The notes below the pieces were generated by a model that did not search any database, was not told where the DNA came from, and worked only from the letters and a program-made list of their open reading frames with translations. From Metarhizium brunneum (taxonomy: Eukaryota; Ascomycota; Sordariomycetes; Hypocreales; Clavicipitaceae): a stretch of DNA of 64,000 nucleotides. Below, piece by piece: positions 21,526-35,900 of the stretch (position 1 is its first letter; the number at the start of each line of letters is the position of its first letter). The translations under genes and the position numbers were made by a program. The stretch is taken from contig NC_089422.1 of assembly GCF_013426205.1 (NCBI RefSeq), positions 5,084,001 to 5,148,000 of the forward strand, written 5' to 3'.

Positions 21526-22623
21526 ATGCTGCTGAACCCTTATTGTCCCATTTCTGGCGTCACGACCGCCGACCCCGAAGGCAAGCAAGGCAAGGCAGAG
21601 AGTACGTAGTAGTAGCACGGAGTACAGAGCAAAGGGATAGAATCCTCGGCACACAGCTTGATAGGTCCATGAAGCATTCTAAGCGGCAACAGCCGCATAC
21701 ATTCCAAGAAGAATCTGGAGTCATCGGAATCAAATTTCCCTTCCGGGCGAGATGGCGGGGCAAATTGAGAAGAGCGGCGACGGCGCTAAACCATGAGCGG
21801 AGTCGTCTGTAGCCAGTGGGCCAATAAGAGCGAGGCAAAACAGCCAACTGTTCCCCTTGCTTGGCGTCAATTTCAACGCGGGTTGTACTCTATGCATAGA
21901 CATGCCAGCTTTACAGAGGAGACGTGAGACGGGGCACGACAGAATGTGAGTATGATGATCGAAAGGGGAGAAAACGGTGGACTGCGGAAGAAGCAATCAA
22001 GCCTGAAAAATAGAGAGGAGCATGTGAGATCTATGGAGTAGTACTCCGTACGATACTGCGGAGTATGTACTACTTCGTTCAAACGGCAGAGCAGTCGAGC
22101 TTGGCATCTGTCTTTGGTGGTGCTTGAGCTCCACCCGCGCGCCCGGCGCACCTGCAGAATGAAGGAGGAGTGAACGAGCTTGGGCTACTCCTGCCACTTC
22201 TGCTCTCCATTGGTCCATTTGTTCCATTTGGTGGGAGCTAAAAGGTCAAGAGGCAAAGAGGGCCGACAGCAAAGAGATGACAGCTGGAGACGATGGGCGG
22301 TGGGCATGCTAATTTGCCCGGCATTCTAAGGCCCAGATGCCAGTTGGTCCTAGTGCGGCTACTTGTCTGGTATTTCTGCCCCCAGCCCGAGCCAGCTTCA
22401 AGCACACATAGGAGACCAGTCCACTGGCTGCCCACCAGCGACGTGCCGCCCACTGGTTGCTGGCCACTGCCCGCTGCTGCAGCACTCACCCCCCCACCGG
22501 TGCCAGTTTCTGCTTCAAGTCCTGCCTGGTCACTTCTTCTTCTTCTCCTCCCCCATTCCCTTCATCTCCCCTCCGCGCCTCTGTCAATTTATTGCTCGCG
22601 ATCCGCCAGGGCCTGAACGATCG
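21526..22623. other. Spacer between palindrome and G-gamma gene
   Basis: No conserved protein is visible. A perfect GTACTCCGTAC lies at 22041, followed closely by an imperfect inverted copy (GCGGAGTATGTAC). A strongly pyrimidine-rich stretch around 22530-22580 (TTCTTCTTCTCC) is typical of fungal sequence just upstream of a transcription start and probably marks the G-gamma promoter. Confidence 0.5.
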
Positions 22624-23131
22624 GTAAGTGGCCTATTTCCATTCATTCACATTGCAATTGCACAGCTTTGAGAGATTTTTCTTCGCATTCGACGGGCACA
22701 CGTGTTTTTTCCCAAGCAACTTTCCGCGGACGAATAAGGGGGGCCGGAAACTAGGCGTGGGCAATTTGAGCTTCGACTCTCTGTTCTGCTCGCCAACTTG
22801 GGGGAATCGGACAACAACAATACCATCACCCATCCACGATTTCATGTCCTTGCATCCTAGCACCACTTGCACGGCACAGTACTACCCAGCCAACGTTGTC
22901 GCTGCGCCTTGTCGCCGTCGAGTGCGGCACATCTCGGTTGTTTTTGCCTTGGCCATTGCTCGCAGCCTGGTCTTTGTTCAGTCATTCAGTGTCGTGTCGT
23001 CTTGTCACCAAGCAAGCCCTAGCCTCAATCCATAACCGACAATTCAAGCATCTGAGGAAGAGTCGTACTTTGAGTGGCTGACTGATCGCTGTACGATACG
23101 TCTCACTAACGCCTGGCTGCATCGAATTTAG
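22624..23131 (+). promoter_or_regulatory. Probable 5'-UTR intron of the G-gamma gene
   Basis: A consensus donor GTAAGT at 22624 pairs with branch-like CACTAAC at 23104-23110 and the acceptor TTTAG ending at 23131. The interval has stop codons in all plus frames and lies 175 bp upstream of the start codon. This is inferred from splice signals alone. Confidence 0.5.
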
Positions 23132-23305
23132 TTTTGTCCGCGCCTCGGTCGATATCTTCGCGCTTGGCTTGTTTTGTCTGCCGCGTCCGCCGCCCGCTAG
23201 ATTTGCGTCCTCAGGAATACGCAGACTTCGTCCTCGGCACCTCGTATCTAATTGACGCTCGACTTGGATTTAAGTTCGCGTCGGTCCTTTCCTTCCGCCA
23301 TCAAG

Positions 23306-23700
23306 ATGCCTCAGTACACCTCGCGAGATGTCGGCGACCCGTCGCAGATCAAAAAGACGAAACAGTCCATGGCAGACCTAAAACTGAGACGGTTAACAGA
23401 GCTCAACAACCGCCTGCGAGAGGACTTGGAGCGCGAGCGTATTCCGATCAGCACAGCTGCCAAGAGGTGAGAAAATACCCTGATGAACAAGGCGACCAAT
23501 ACATGCAGGTGACTTGGTCTGCACGACCACACTCTTGGGGTGGCAATAGAAACTGACACTACCTGCGTTCTGCAAACAGCATCATTGCTTACTGCAATGG
23601 AACAAGGGATTACATGGTCCCATCCGTATGGGGTTCGGTTCCTAAGGGCGAGGATCCCTACGCACCACAACAATCTGGCGGCTGCTGTGTCGTCATGTAA
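23306..23700 (+). CDS. STE18: Heterotrimeric G-protein gamma subunit
   Basis: Exons 23306-23466 and 23580-23700 (phase-2 intron, GTGAGA...ACAG) give 93 residues, the standard size in filamentous ascomycetes. The sequence begins MPQYTSRDVGDPSQIKK and has the coiled-coil helix LKLRRLTELNNRLREDLERERI that pairs with G-beta, then the NGTRDYMVPSVWG segment. It ends in CCVVM: the last four residues are a CaaX box for prenylation of Cys90, and the adjacent Cys89 is a likely palmitoylation site. The subunit anchors the beta-gamma dimer to the plasma membrane in pheromone and nutrient signalling. The donor follows AAG-AG within the STAAK-S region, so an unspliced transcript would stop immediately. A probable 5'-UTR intron lies upstream. 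Confidence 0.96.
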
Positions 23701-25012
23701 ATCAGTGTTTCTCGTCGATTTTCTCGCGGTAGACGACAAAAATTTACCAGCCAACGACCTGCTACGATGGGTATTTGTTCTTGTTTATTATCAATGGCTG
23801 GGAGGTGCGGCATGCACCGGCGCCGGCCGCAGCAGCGATCAGTCCCCTAACGTGTTCTATATCTTAATCCGCAACGGTGCGCTTGGAGGCGAAGGGTGAG
23901 GAGAATTTTCGGACGGGTGGGTGGGAAAGACGGATACGGCGTACCAAATTACACAATTTTCACACAAACATACTCGTCATGATCCTTGGCTGGGACCATG
24001 GATAGAGAGCCCTCTCGAAGCTTTTGTGCCGAGTTAGCACAGAGGCAGCATACCCTCGAGCGGCAAATGAAGAGCAAAACAACAAGGAAAAAGAGAAGAG
24101 CAAGGCGACGCATATACTTGGAATTCTGTTTATTCCATCGACCCATTGACTGTGCACCAATATAAAGAACCCCAGGAAGACTAGAAGCAAAACATTTCAT
24201 GGTCTTGCCTCATCCGTGCGTGGGGGTACAGACGCAGCCATATGAGGGCAAGAAGAGGCAAACAGGGGCCTGGGAGTACCGGCTCTTCAGCATGTATTAA
24301 TTCCCTTTTTTTTTCCTACTGGTTTTTTTTTTCTTTGTGTCCGTTATGTCTGCGTATCTATTCATGTTTGGTACACAATCAAGTTCAATAAATGTTCAAG
24401 TACAAGTGACGATGCTTAAGATTCGAAACTGGGTTCGCCGCTATTTGTCGTGAAAGCATATCTCTCTCACATGTTCCTAACTTTCAAGTCCCAATACGCC
24501 ACAAATGAATCGAATCAACTCTTGGCAAAGCGACGTGTAGCTTGTTACCTTGGCAAGCCTGTTCCTTATTCAAAGCTCAGCAGCAAGGTTCTAAGTCCAG
24601 GCCACCCAGAACCGATCTCCGAATAGCCGGCCTATGCTTCCGTAGCACCAAATCCAAGTCTGATCTGAGCCACAAAGCATGACCTCTGCTAGGCTGACAA
24701 ATCTTCGGCATTGAGCTCTGGTCGTTCTGCCTGTCTGGTACTCCGTATAACGACGACATCCGTGGAAACAGTGGAGCGGCTAATTCGAAGTGGATTCAAA
24801 TGTTAATCTGGATGCGCCCGCAGACGACACCCGCTCGATACAATAACGTTACTTACACCGCGTTCACATCCACCACTGAACCATTCGAATTCGTCGCCCT
24901 CGCGCGCCAGGATCTTTTCTAGTGATCCAGGCTAACGCAGCATCGGGGAGCACACACTCGGCACCGGAGCAGTCCATTCCCATCACACAAGCCAAAAGAA
25001 AAAAGAAAGAAA
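23701..25012. other. Spacer between G-gamma and SelW-like genes
   Basis: About 1.3 kb with no supportable gene. Poly-T tracts around 24305-24340 lie in the AT-richer part and may be terminator or 3'-flank sequence. Short frames on either strand lack recognisable domains. A GTACTCCGTAT variant is at about 24738. Confidence 0.5.
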
Positions 25013-25640
25013 ATGGCCGAGCCGACCAGCGCGCCTGCACACGCAGACTACGAAACTCGGTTCCCGCGAGTAACTATCCAGTTCTGCACACAATGCAAAT
25101 GGATGCTCCGGGCAGCCTACGTACGTCTCTTGTTCCCCCCTGCGTTGCACACGCGCCCCTCGTTCCACGTCCACGTCTCTTCACCGGTGCCGGCGCGCCT
25201 CGCACGTTGGTTGTGAAAACGCCGTCTTGCGAAACAGAGCAACGAGACTAATTTTCAAGAACCAGTTCGCCCAAGAGCTCCTGTCCACGTTCTCCACATC
25301 CCTGGGCGAGGTGTCGCTGCAGCCCTCGACGGGGGGCACCTTCGTCGTGACCATCCACCACCAGCCGCGGGACCAGGCGCCCCGGGCTGTGAGCACCGTG
25401 CTCTGGGACAGGAAGACGGACGGCGGGTTCCCCGAGACCAAGGAACTCAAGCGGCGGGTGAGGGATGTCATCGAGCCGGGGCGGGACCTGGGACACGTCG
25501 ACCGGCATCGTTCCGCTCACGCTGCGAGCAAGACGGCCGGTGAATCGTCTGGGGGCGCAGACGGAGCGGGTGGCCCTGCTGCTGCTGCTGCTGCTTCCGG
25601 GGCGGCCATGACGGACACGCCTTGTGAGGATTGCAAGTAG
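25013..25640 (+). CDS. SelT/SelW/SelH (Rdx) family selenoprotein-like protein, Cys form
   Basis: Exons 25013-25120 and 25266-25640 give about 160 residues. After a short polar start, FPRVTIQFCTQCKWMLRAAY carries the Rdx-family CxxC redox motif (Cys25-Cys28), with Cys where animal SelW has selenocysteine. Exon 2 supplies FAQELLSTF, STGGTFVV, LWDRKTDGGFPETKELKRRVRD and IEPGRDLGH, completing the thioredoxin-like fold. The last ~45 residues are Ala/Gly-rich and end in DTPCEDCK, adding a second Cys pair outside the core domain. The acceptor is ambiguous: AAG at 25257-25259 and CAG at 25263-25265 are both in frame and would differ by two residues. The family is thought to act in redox control; the fungal partner is unknown. 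Confidence 0.88.
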
Positions 25641-26808
25641 GCCGCGGGGATGGCTTCGCGGAACGGCCTTCCAACGACGTTGTCACGTTCTATCTTGCGC
25701 GTATACGTCAAGCCAGACAGACTAGTCGACGACGAAGAGCGTGGGCGGGGAGGGGCGGCGTGGGCATGAGACAATGCCCAACGACAATCAATGGGTTGGT
25801 GTGACTCGAGTCCGGGTTCTCGTCAAGCTCTTCCGCGGCCTGGCAGCTGCTAGATATTACATCGTGGAGGCATCCTTGAAAATGGCAACCTTGACAAGAA
25901 GCCAAGTTGATTTATTGTGCACCCAGCCTGACTACTTGGGTACCTAGGATGGAGGACTCTGTTCAAAACCCATCCGGTGGTCAACACCGAACTGGCTAGC
26001 CGAGCCACGGACAAGCAGCGAATACTCCGAGTATTGTATGCTTTAGTCGTACTTTACTTTTTGCCACCCTCTCCTACTTGTATTATGTGGGTGAATCATA
26101 GCACCGTGATACGTCGTCATTCCGAGGCCCGCTGTGTAGCAACACCGACGGAGGTAGGGTTCGGGGCTCGGCGATCGACTGCCCCTTGTCCGAAAACAAA
26201 CCGACGTCACATTTGGACACGACGTCATGTATGTCAAATTTGTATATTGTATAATGAGCTAGAAGAAACAGCCATTCGTCGTGATCAAGTTCGCATTGAG
26301 CATTAGAGACGATTCGGGCTGCCCGAATAGATTTTTCGTTCTGCCATTCCGCCGAACCCCCCGGCAGGCGTCCTCCCAACGTATACACACGGCCAAAGGA
26401 AAAAGGGAAAAAAAAATACATATATAAGCCAGGAGAACACTTCCACAGAAAAGGTGCGGCAAATAGTTTCCCGTACAACCCGAGGCAACCAACCCAGCAT
26501 GCTCGCGGCCGCGAACACCAGCGACGGCGCGAGTCGCAAATTACGAGCTGCATGTGCAACACGCATTCACGTGGAGAGATGTAGAGATCGAGATTCGACA
26601 GAGAGAGAGCGGTGGGGGTCAAAAACAAGTCGGATGCGGTGAGACAAAAATCGGGGCTTTATAGTGGCACGTCGGCGGATGTTAGATCAAATCGGTGTCG
26701 TGGGCAAGTCATCCGTCGATGTAGGTGGTACAATTCAAGTCTTAGCGTCGTCCGAACCTAGAAGAGAGCAATCATGTTCGTATAAACTCGTTCATTTCTT
26801 TTGTTTCA
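25641..26808. other. Convergent spacer between SelW-like and PP1 genes
   Basis: These are the 3' flanks of two convergent genes. No conserved frame is seen on either strand; the frames of 60-180 codons overlap each other and have no recognisable motif. Confidence 0.5.
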
Positions 26809-28006
<1,198 letters not shown>

Positions 28007-28178
28007 ACTAGAGAGATCCCTTTGGCGAGGGATTGCCCGCGGGTACCGGAGAGGTGGGCGGCGTTGGCGCGTGAAAAACGAATCACTAGATGCAAGCCGA
28101 TGCGCAGGAGGTGGCGGCTGAGGGGGGGACGTGCGATCAAGGCTGGTGGAGTGCTGATATTACGATGCACTTCAAGAT

Positions 28179-28465
28179 CTGGACGTCAGCAGTTAGTAAA
28201 CCAGCCATCAGGTAGCGGTGCGCGTGTCAAGAATCACGACGGCGGCAGTGTGTCGATGCTCTCAGAAAGACGGCGATGAGGGAGAGGAAAGCGAAAAATA
28301 GAGTGCACGACATTTCGGTCGCAAAATTTCTCGGGTACGTGATGGACGAGAGCACATCCAATGCGGAGGACGAGATATCACCCACGGATGGCGTAGTCGG
28401 ACGGCGAATGGTGGGAGGAGAGCAGAGACGCCAACAAGAAAAAACAGCACCAAGGAGCAACTTAC
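28179..28465 (-). promoter_or_regulatory. Probable 5'-UTR intron of the PP1 gene
   Basis: On the minus strand a consensus donor GTAAGT at 28465 is followed by a perfect TACTAAC branch site at 28198-28192 and a CAG acceptor ending at 28179. The acceptor is about 170 nt upstream of the PP1 ATG. Confidence 0.6.
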
Positions 28466-31400
28466 CGAGAAGTGATCACAGCTCGGGGTAGAGGAGCCTC
28501 GTAGGCGGCGGAGCGAGCGGAATGGATATATCTCCGATGGAAAAAATGTATATAGCTAACGGGACGCAGTCGATGAGATCAATCTCAATACGGGCAAACA
28601 GACACGGTCGCAAGGTCTGTATCGTCGTCGAGGGGTGTTGCCTTGAAGGGCGGTCGTCGGCAGGAATAGCTTCAGGGGATGGGCTGAAGCAGTCGTCGTC
28701 GGCTGGGGAAACAGGGGCCAAAAGGCGTAATGGTCGTTTGGATGGGCTCACTAGTAGCCAAGTCGCGTTGCTTCCGTCACGGGAAGGTCGTCGTCGTCCA
28801 GTGTCGCCGTTGGGCAGTTCGTCGTGGATGAGAAAATCGCTTTTCGGCGCAGTTGAAGGGGGAAGCAGCCAGCAGCCGTCGGGATGTTTTTTTTTTCTCG
28901 GTTGAGGAGGGGAGGGGGAGCAGCCAAGCAGCCAAGCAGCCAAGCCCGTACGTACTTACGTATGTACTCATGTACTATCGGTAGCAGCCAACAACAGCAC
29001 GCGCCAGGCCGGCGGCGGAGGGGATTGGGGGGTCAATTGGCGCTCAAGTGCTCAATGGCACTGGGCTCGGTGTGCTACTGGCGACTTGGTGCATGTACTA
29101 CTGATCACTGGGGCTTCAACGTTGCGCAGTCAGTCGCCGGATCGCCAGGCTTGGGTGCCTGGTCAGCTCGGCTGGTGGGGTCTGTCTGGAGCGTTAAGTT
29201 GCCCGCCTCAAGGATCCCGTGGCCGTCGTTAGGCTCGCACTCTGCCGCCGGCCGGAAGTACACCCTCCGAGGTGGTGGAAATCGCCCGCTTTCGATTCTT
29301 AATCCATCAGTTTGTTGCCGGCGGACACAACCGCCTTGTTTTCCTTGCCGTGAGGTGACGCAGCCAGCAAACTGAAGCGAGGACAACTGGACATGTTGGC
29401 TGTGGCCGCGCCTCGCGGGCAGCACTTCGGCTGCTCCAGTCAATGCTCAAGGGCGCCCCCAGTAACATTGAATGCGTCTGGGGGGCCTGGATGGGGCCTC
29501 GCTGCAGCTTCCTAGTGGCTACGCGGCGTACCATGCAGACAGACACCGGTTGACCTGGACGAATGCCGGGCGTCCGTCAATGCCAGCTTTGCCCTGTGCT
29601 GCACAGCTCTGGCGTCCCCAAGTCATAGTCTGGTGTCAATCGGCCATGGAGCGGTGCGGTGGCGCAGCCTGTGCCTGTAACGTCGACCTGCCCAGGTACC
29701 GCGTACCAAGTACCTGGGTACATCTGTTCGCTCAAATACCTAAAGTAGCATTGAACGCGCCGGCTGTTTTTGCAACTGCCCAAGCGTGATGTCGTTCTAG
29801 AGCTCACGGGCGCTTACGAACGCTGTGAGCTGTCAGACGCCAGATATCTCACACATGTCTTTGATCTGTTGGGGGTTTGGCGCTCCCGATTTCCATCGCA
29901 TCCCCACACGGGCACTTGATTGGTGGTGGCACGGAGAACAGAGCTCCAGACACTTAAAATATGGAGTAGTATGCAGTGCGAGGTCGTCGAGTGTTTGCCT
30001 TTGCTGCTTTCCTTGGCACCTCCAAGGTCCAACCAAGTTATGCCCCCGGCCATCGTTGCAAAAGCACTCTCGGCCCCTCTGCCGTCTACAACACTCATCA
30101 CGCCCGAGGCAATGAAGCAAAGACCAAGGTGAGGCTGATGGCCGGGTGCGATGGCCTGGTATCAGTCAATGCGTGGTGGAACAGCTTTTCTGACTTTTTT
30201 GCCCCTCGGTCCCCTCTTTGCCATCCCAGGCCAGGTCGCTCCTTCCGCGCCACAGGTCCTAGTGCCCAGAACTGCAGGCCCAGTGTCCATTTCGGCTTCC
30301 ATGTCCTCCTCACCATCCAAGATGCTGTAAAGTCTGTTGTTAGCCACTCGACTGTCTGCTCATCGATCCCATCCAGATCCGCCAAACGAATCGCGAACTA
30401 AGATGCGTCCATATGTCCCATGCTACACTGTGCCAGCTCTCGGCACTCAGGGACAGCGGCCGACGCGCAATCTTCTCACGTGCGTAGTCGATACTCCGGC
30501 TTCAACCGCGGAAGGCTGGCCAGGAGACATCACACCACTCCTTCAGTGCTGCGCGGCTTCGAGCTCCAGGCCGCAACAAGAATGTTCGGACGATCCGGAG
30601 GAGACGCTCTGTTGCCTTGGAGCCATGACTCCACATACAGTGCCCAAGGAGTTCTATGAAACCCCAACTTGTGGCCTACTTCTTTCTCCCATTCCAAATG
30701 TTGAAGACACAGCCTACCAGTTGCTCACAACCAGAGTAAAAGGAAACTCGGCACGGAGTACGACGCCAACCTTATTCGAGAGGACGCCTAATTCCCACTT
30801 TTCGCTGACGCCGGCCCGTCTGTGCTCCTGTGCCTATCATCACTCTAATTAATTATGGCGCTTCGAAAACTCTGTTATGCCATACTACTCCTCACCTAGT
30901 GGATGGCCCGGGACTGCATAAGGAGTATACACGAAGGCGTTGGGGTATGAGGCAATGGGTGGCTTTGTGGCTTCGACGGAACGGACGACTTTCGCCCTCT
31001 CAGCACCTTCAACGACGTTGATAAACCGCTGTGCTGCATTTAGCACAAACGAAGTCGGAATGTAAAACGCGTCATGTTGCAGGCGTTTGTATGCACATCC
31101 AACATAGACAGCTCGAACGAGCAGCGTCTCTCGTCACCATGATTGGTAAGTTACATACCAGGCACTTGAGAGAACCAACACAGCAAATGCAGAGGAACAA
31201 AAGTACCAATCATTTGAGCCACTGCATCCGCCGGCTTCTAGACACAAAACCAATGCCTGCCATGCTCTCCCTCACTTTCGTCCCTGACATTCATTGTGAC
31301 AGCCGTGGCCGCAGACGACCGACCACACCCGCACCAAAAACCAGGCACAACCCGGTTTTGCGCTGGATTCCACACATACAACGTTTCTCTTTTCCCAACA

Positions 31401-32939
31401 CATTTGCGGTTTACGGTCTAGTCAAAACGTGAATAGCCCGACTACGGATATGAAATGTTCCCAGCCTCCATATGATGTGCGGTTGTGCAGTAGTCGGGAA
31501 ATCACCTACCCCTTACAGGTTCGGCATTCGTCTGAACACTTTAGTACATGGTTCTTTCTTTTCGCTGCTGCAGGAGCTGACAACAGACAGACAGGCATAA
31601 CAGTAATCAGTGCAGTGAATAATTGGCTACACTAGCCGCGTACCATTTCCACCCATTTCTTCTTATGCAGGTATTCTCAGGATGAACGAATGCGTCTCAT
31701 TGTACAGGATCCTACTCCCACCGACCTCCCTATCTTTGCCCGCGGCCCCTGTTTCTGAGGACAGCTAAAGATTGTCATGTGCTAGCGGAAAATTCTGATG
31801 TGCTGTCTTGTAATAGCTGATGAGGCAGATGGCAGTTACCAAAACCCCTTGGTACTCTTAGGTACCTCAAGTAGGAAGACATCAAATGTCTGATTAGAAC
31901 ACTCTCCCAAACGAAGCAAACAAATCTCGCAAAGTAGCGCTTTACAAAGTACAGCGTGAGACCAAAAAAACGTTCTCAATTGCTAGCACGTCATGTAGTC
32001 ATGCATGCTCTAGACATTGCAAAACGGCGTGTGCACGGAAACAATAGGCGACATGATTGCAGAAGCTGCAATCTATCACGATAGTGAATGCCTTGCCCGC
32101 AAATACTCCTCCATGTCCCCTCCGCATTTGGAACGTGGCCCGACGTATACATGCATCATCATGATGTGAATGCCCGCAAAACCTGCTCGGCCTGGACAAA
32201 GTTGGAGCTACTCGCGAGAGGAAGTCATGCGCTGTTAATACTCGGCTGCGCCAAACAAAGAGAAAAGAAGAAGAGGAAAACAGGCACAGGATGTAAACTG
32301 GGGGCCGCGTAGCTGAAGAGACCGCAGACTGCGTATTCTGACCAACAGTCCCTCGTATCCAGCAGAGTGTTGTTGAGCGAATTCTGCACGGAAGAATACG
32401 CCATCGCAGTAGTCTAGTCCCGGGACAGAGTAAAGCATTACATCTAATATTACCAAGAACAAGACCTCCCTATTATCACAAGCCAGGTGCTTACACGTAC
32501 AGAAAGTCTCTCAACAATGGTATATAGCACCTCCAATCCAATCAACTACCTACCCTACAAGCCAATGTCGCATTCAATACTGACAATATAGACAAGATCC
32601 AAGAGATATTAAAAGCAAAGAGTCCCGCCAAGGAGTCCATGCCGTTTACCAACGAGTTTACCAGACGAGCAAGATAAGCCGCGAGAGACGGACCTTGAAC
32701 CGCAAATGAGTGCATGACAGATACAAATGCCCTCGCACTATTCATTCAAACACACACCATTCATTCGCATGCCTAGCTTCCTATCTATACATGACGTCTT
32801 TACATGCGGGATCGAGCCCCAAGACGCCCACAACAAAACAACGTTGTGATGCCCCTCCCAAACGCCGGAACCAAAAAAGCCACAAGTCCCAGCCCAATCC
32901 ACCTCGTTAGCATACAACCAAAACCAGGTAATAATACAC
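28466..32939. other. Gene-poor block (4.5 kb)
   Basis: The left end holds the PP1 promoter, including a short direct repeat of AGCCAAGC-type units at 28919-28945. No frame in the rest resembles a conserved protein. The longest, a plus-strand frame of 171 codons at 30337-30852, has no recognisable motif. The sequence is not AT-biased and I see no terminal repeats. The last few hundred bases are probably the NTO1 3' flank. Confidence 0.5.
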
Positions 32940-35900
32940 CTACCTTCGCCGCCCAGAAGCTCTCTTCTTCCTACTTCTCCCCTTGACCTTGCCGCCATCT
33001 CCCGCATCGTCATTGACCAACCCCGCCGCAACCGACTCATCAACTTCCGCGCGGAGCCCCTTAAGCTCCTCGTCGTCAAGATCAGTCAGTTCCTCGCTCA
33101 GCATACGCACCGCATCCCTCCCCGCAGCCCAGTGCTCGCCGAGGATGGATGTCCCCCGGGGCTGCATCGCCTTGAAGTACCACAGGACGCCGCCCTCCGT
33201 CAACGGATCTGATGGCTCTTTGCCAAAACTGCCGTTTGAGTGGGGGGGTGTTGGTGGTCCTGGGACGCCTGTTGTCGACGCAGTTGGCGCGGCCAGGTTG
33301 ACGTAGGCCTCTGATTCCGGTGGCGTTTCTGACGGTTGGAGGCTGTTGTTGCTTTTGGTGCGTCTGCTCTTGCGCGAAGAAACAGGGGGTTCTTCAGACT
33401 TGACAGTGATGCCCAGGCCAGAGGTGTTGACTTCTATGTTTCCACCATTCTGGCCTTCAGCGTCTTCCGCTGTATCCATTGGGTCGCCCTCGGCATCAAC
33501 ATCTTCGTCATTGAAGCCGCTCTTGACTGTGATCTCTGACGAGTCCGGAGCGTCCACCATGATGGTGTCTTCTTCTTGCTTCGTCGTAGCAGATGTGATG
33601 GCGACCCGCGAGGTGTCCACGCTGGCGTCTATTAAGTTCTCCAGCTCTTTCTGCACTGTCTCATATGACTTGTTCGAGATTTCAGATTCTACTCGAAGAG
33701 CAGTTTCTAGTAGAGGCTGAACAGCTTTGAGGATGCGCTTGCCCAGTTTCCGCCGCTCCCGTATATCCGAGAAGTTCGACTTTGCTGGAGAGGCATCCGT
33801 GGCGTCGAACCGCGACTCGCTACTATTGCTTGATGATGACGAGGGAGCATTGAGAATACCCGTGCCGATAACGTCGCCAAGATCTTGCGCAAATGTAAGA
33901 GCTGTTACATAGAATCTCTGGTCAACACGAGACCGCAGGTTCTCCAGCCCACTTGTGAACAGGTCTTTATCCAACCTTCATATCAAAAGTTAGTAACAGC
34001 AGCTTCTAGCGCCGAGGTGACAAACTTACGATATGGCCTTTTCAATCGCCAGAGGTAAATGTTTAGCCACAGGAAAGTAGCACTCATTCACAAACTCATC
34101 CTCCATCTCGGCTGCATCCACCTTCATCTGCTCTCGTTGCACAATCTTCTCCGAAAGGTCCTTCAGTTGTTCAAGATCTTTGAGGATGCTTCCTGCAAAC
34201 TCGATTCGCCGCGCAAGTCGTGCTTTACCATTTGGACCCATCGTGGAGAAGTCTCGCCTAGTCAGCTCCATGGACGAAAAGGTCTCCATCTGTAGCTGAA
34301 GGCGTTTGAGTAATCCCGCACCCCGACGAGCTTCTCGCTTCAGCGTCCAGTAACGGCAAGCCTCACTCAAGAAGTCCTTGCGCTTACGAAAAGGAAATCG
34401 TTGAATGGAAGCCTCGACAATGTCAAACACAGCTTGCGGGATAATGGGGGCACCAGAAGGTAGCTTCCACATATTCTTGGGCGGTTGCTCATTCTTCTTC
34501 TTTTCTGAAGCAGCCTTTTCCTTGTCACCCTGCGCGCTCTCGGGTGTTTCCGCTAGGAGGTTGCGTTGCTGGGCTGCGATAACATTGGCAATAGCCAAGT
34601 TATCAGCCCAAATTCGGCCCCTCATGTTTCTCTTGTAGAACTTCTTTGCCGAACGCGTCGCTTGGTGGACGTTGCTTTCTTGGCTGTATTCCAGCGGACA
34701 GTGTTTATCGCAGAAAGCCTTGAGGACCATGCTTCCATCCAAGACTGCAAGAGCGCCGTGGCTAGTTTTCATTTTGAGATATAGGCGTGCTCGTCTCGCG
34801 CATGTTACATGGAATGCTTGATAGCAATTCTTATTGGAGCATTGAATGCACGCACCCATCTTCTGTCGACAAATGTAGCAAGATAGCTTCCATCTAGTCT
34901 TGGGGACCTTTTCGACGTCCATTACCGGCTCCATGAACGTGTGATTCCCGAGCGAAACCTCGGGAACCCACATGGCGCAGAGCAAATGCGCCCATTTTGA
35001 AGAGTTGGTCTGCTTGAAAGCACCATCAGTGTTGGGGCAAAAGATACACGTCTAGGGTCGTTAGCCGAAACTGATCAAACACATGTAGGGCTGTTGAAAC
35101 TTACGGGAATGCCCCGGCCGCAGAGCTGACATTTGCGGCAGAGCCACTGGCCTTCGGGAATAAAGGGCACGCCGTAGCATTCTTGATGAACGGCAAGATT
35201 GCAACCATCGCAAAAGACAATGGCATTTGTGTTTTCACAATCTCCGTCATCACATATAGCACACTTACTATCCGGCTCCTCCCCAGATTGAGTCTCGCCA
35301 TTCACCGCAGCAGCAGAGCTCGACCTAGGGCGATGCGTCTGCGGTGGCTTGGGATTTGGCTTCGGTATTCTCTTTTCCAAGGCGTGCCACTCCTTCTCAA
35401 TTTTCGTTATTGTTATTTCAAAGACTTCTCTCGTGATCGTTTCCAGCTCATTCTGCTTTCGCAAGGTATTCAAGTGTTCCAACCACATATCATCTTGTTC
35501 ATCCATGTCGTATTCCACTTTGCCCAATTTCGTATGATGAGGATGATCCTCGTTGCTATTCACGGGTGTGAGGTCGAGGTCCTCCTCCGCATTTGTGTCA
35601 ATAGCCTTGATTAATGTTGAATCGGGACGAATGAACTGGTCACTCTCCTGATAGCCGACATTACTCATTGCCTTGTCTACGTATCTTGCCTGACCAAAGG
35701 TCTTGCTCTCAAATAGCTCGATGCGATTTGTCCGGCGATATGACGGCAGTTTGAGATCTAGCCTTTCCTTTGGTGTTTGGTTGTGAATAGGTAATATTTT
35801 GGGCGTGCGAGGTGTCGGTGCAAGATCCGAAGTTCGAGCATTGTAAAAGCTGACGACTTCGCGCGTCGGCCGACGTGACCGTCTTGACGGAGTCCCAGCT

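Noticed and set aside
28919..28945. Short AGCCAAGC direct repeats as a possible CRISPR-like or telomeric array
   Set aside because: Only three to four 8-bp units without spacers; a simple sequence repeat.
30337..30852. Plus-strand frame of 171 codons
   Set aside because: No motif or conserved pattern; overlaps other frames of similar length.
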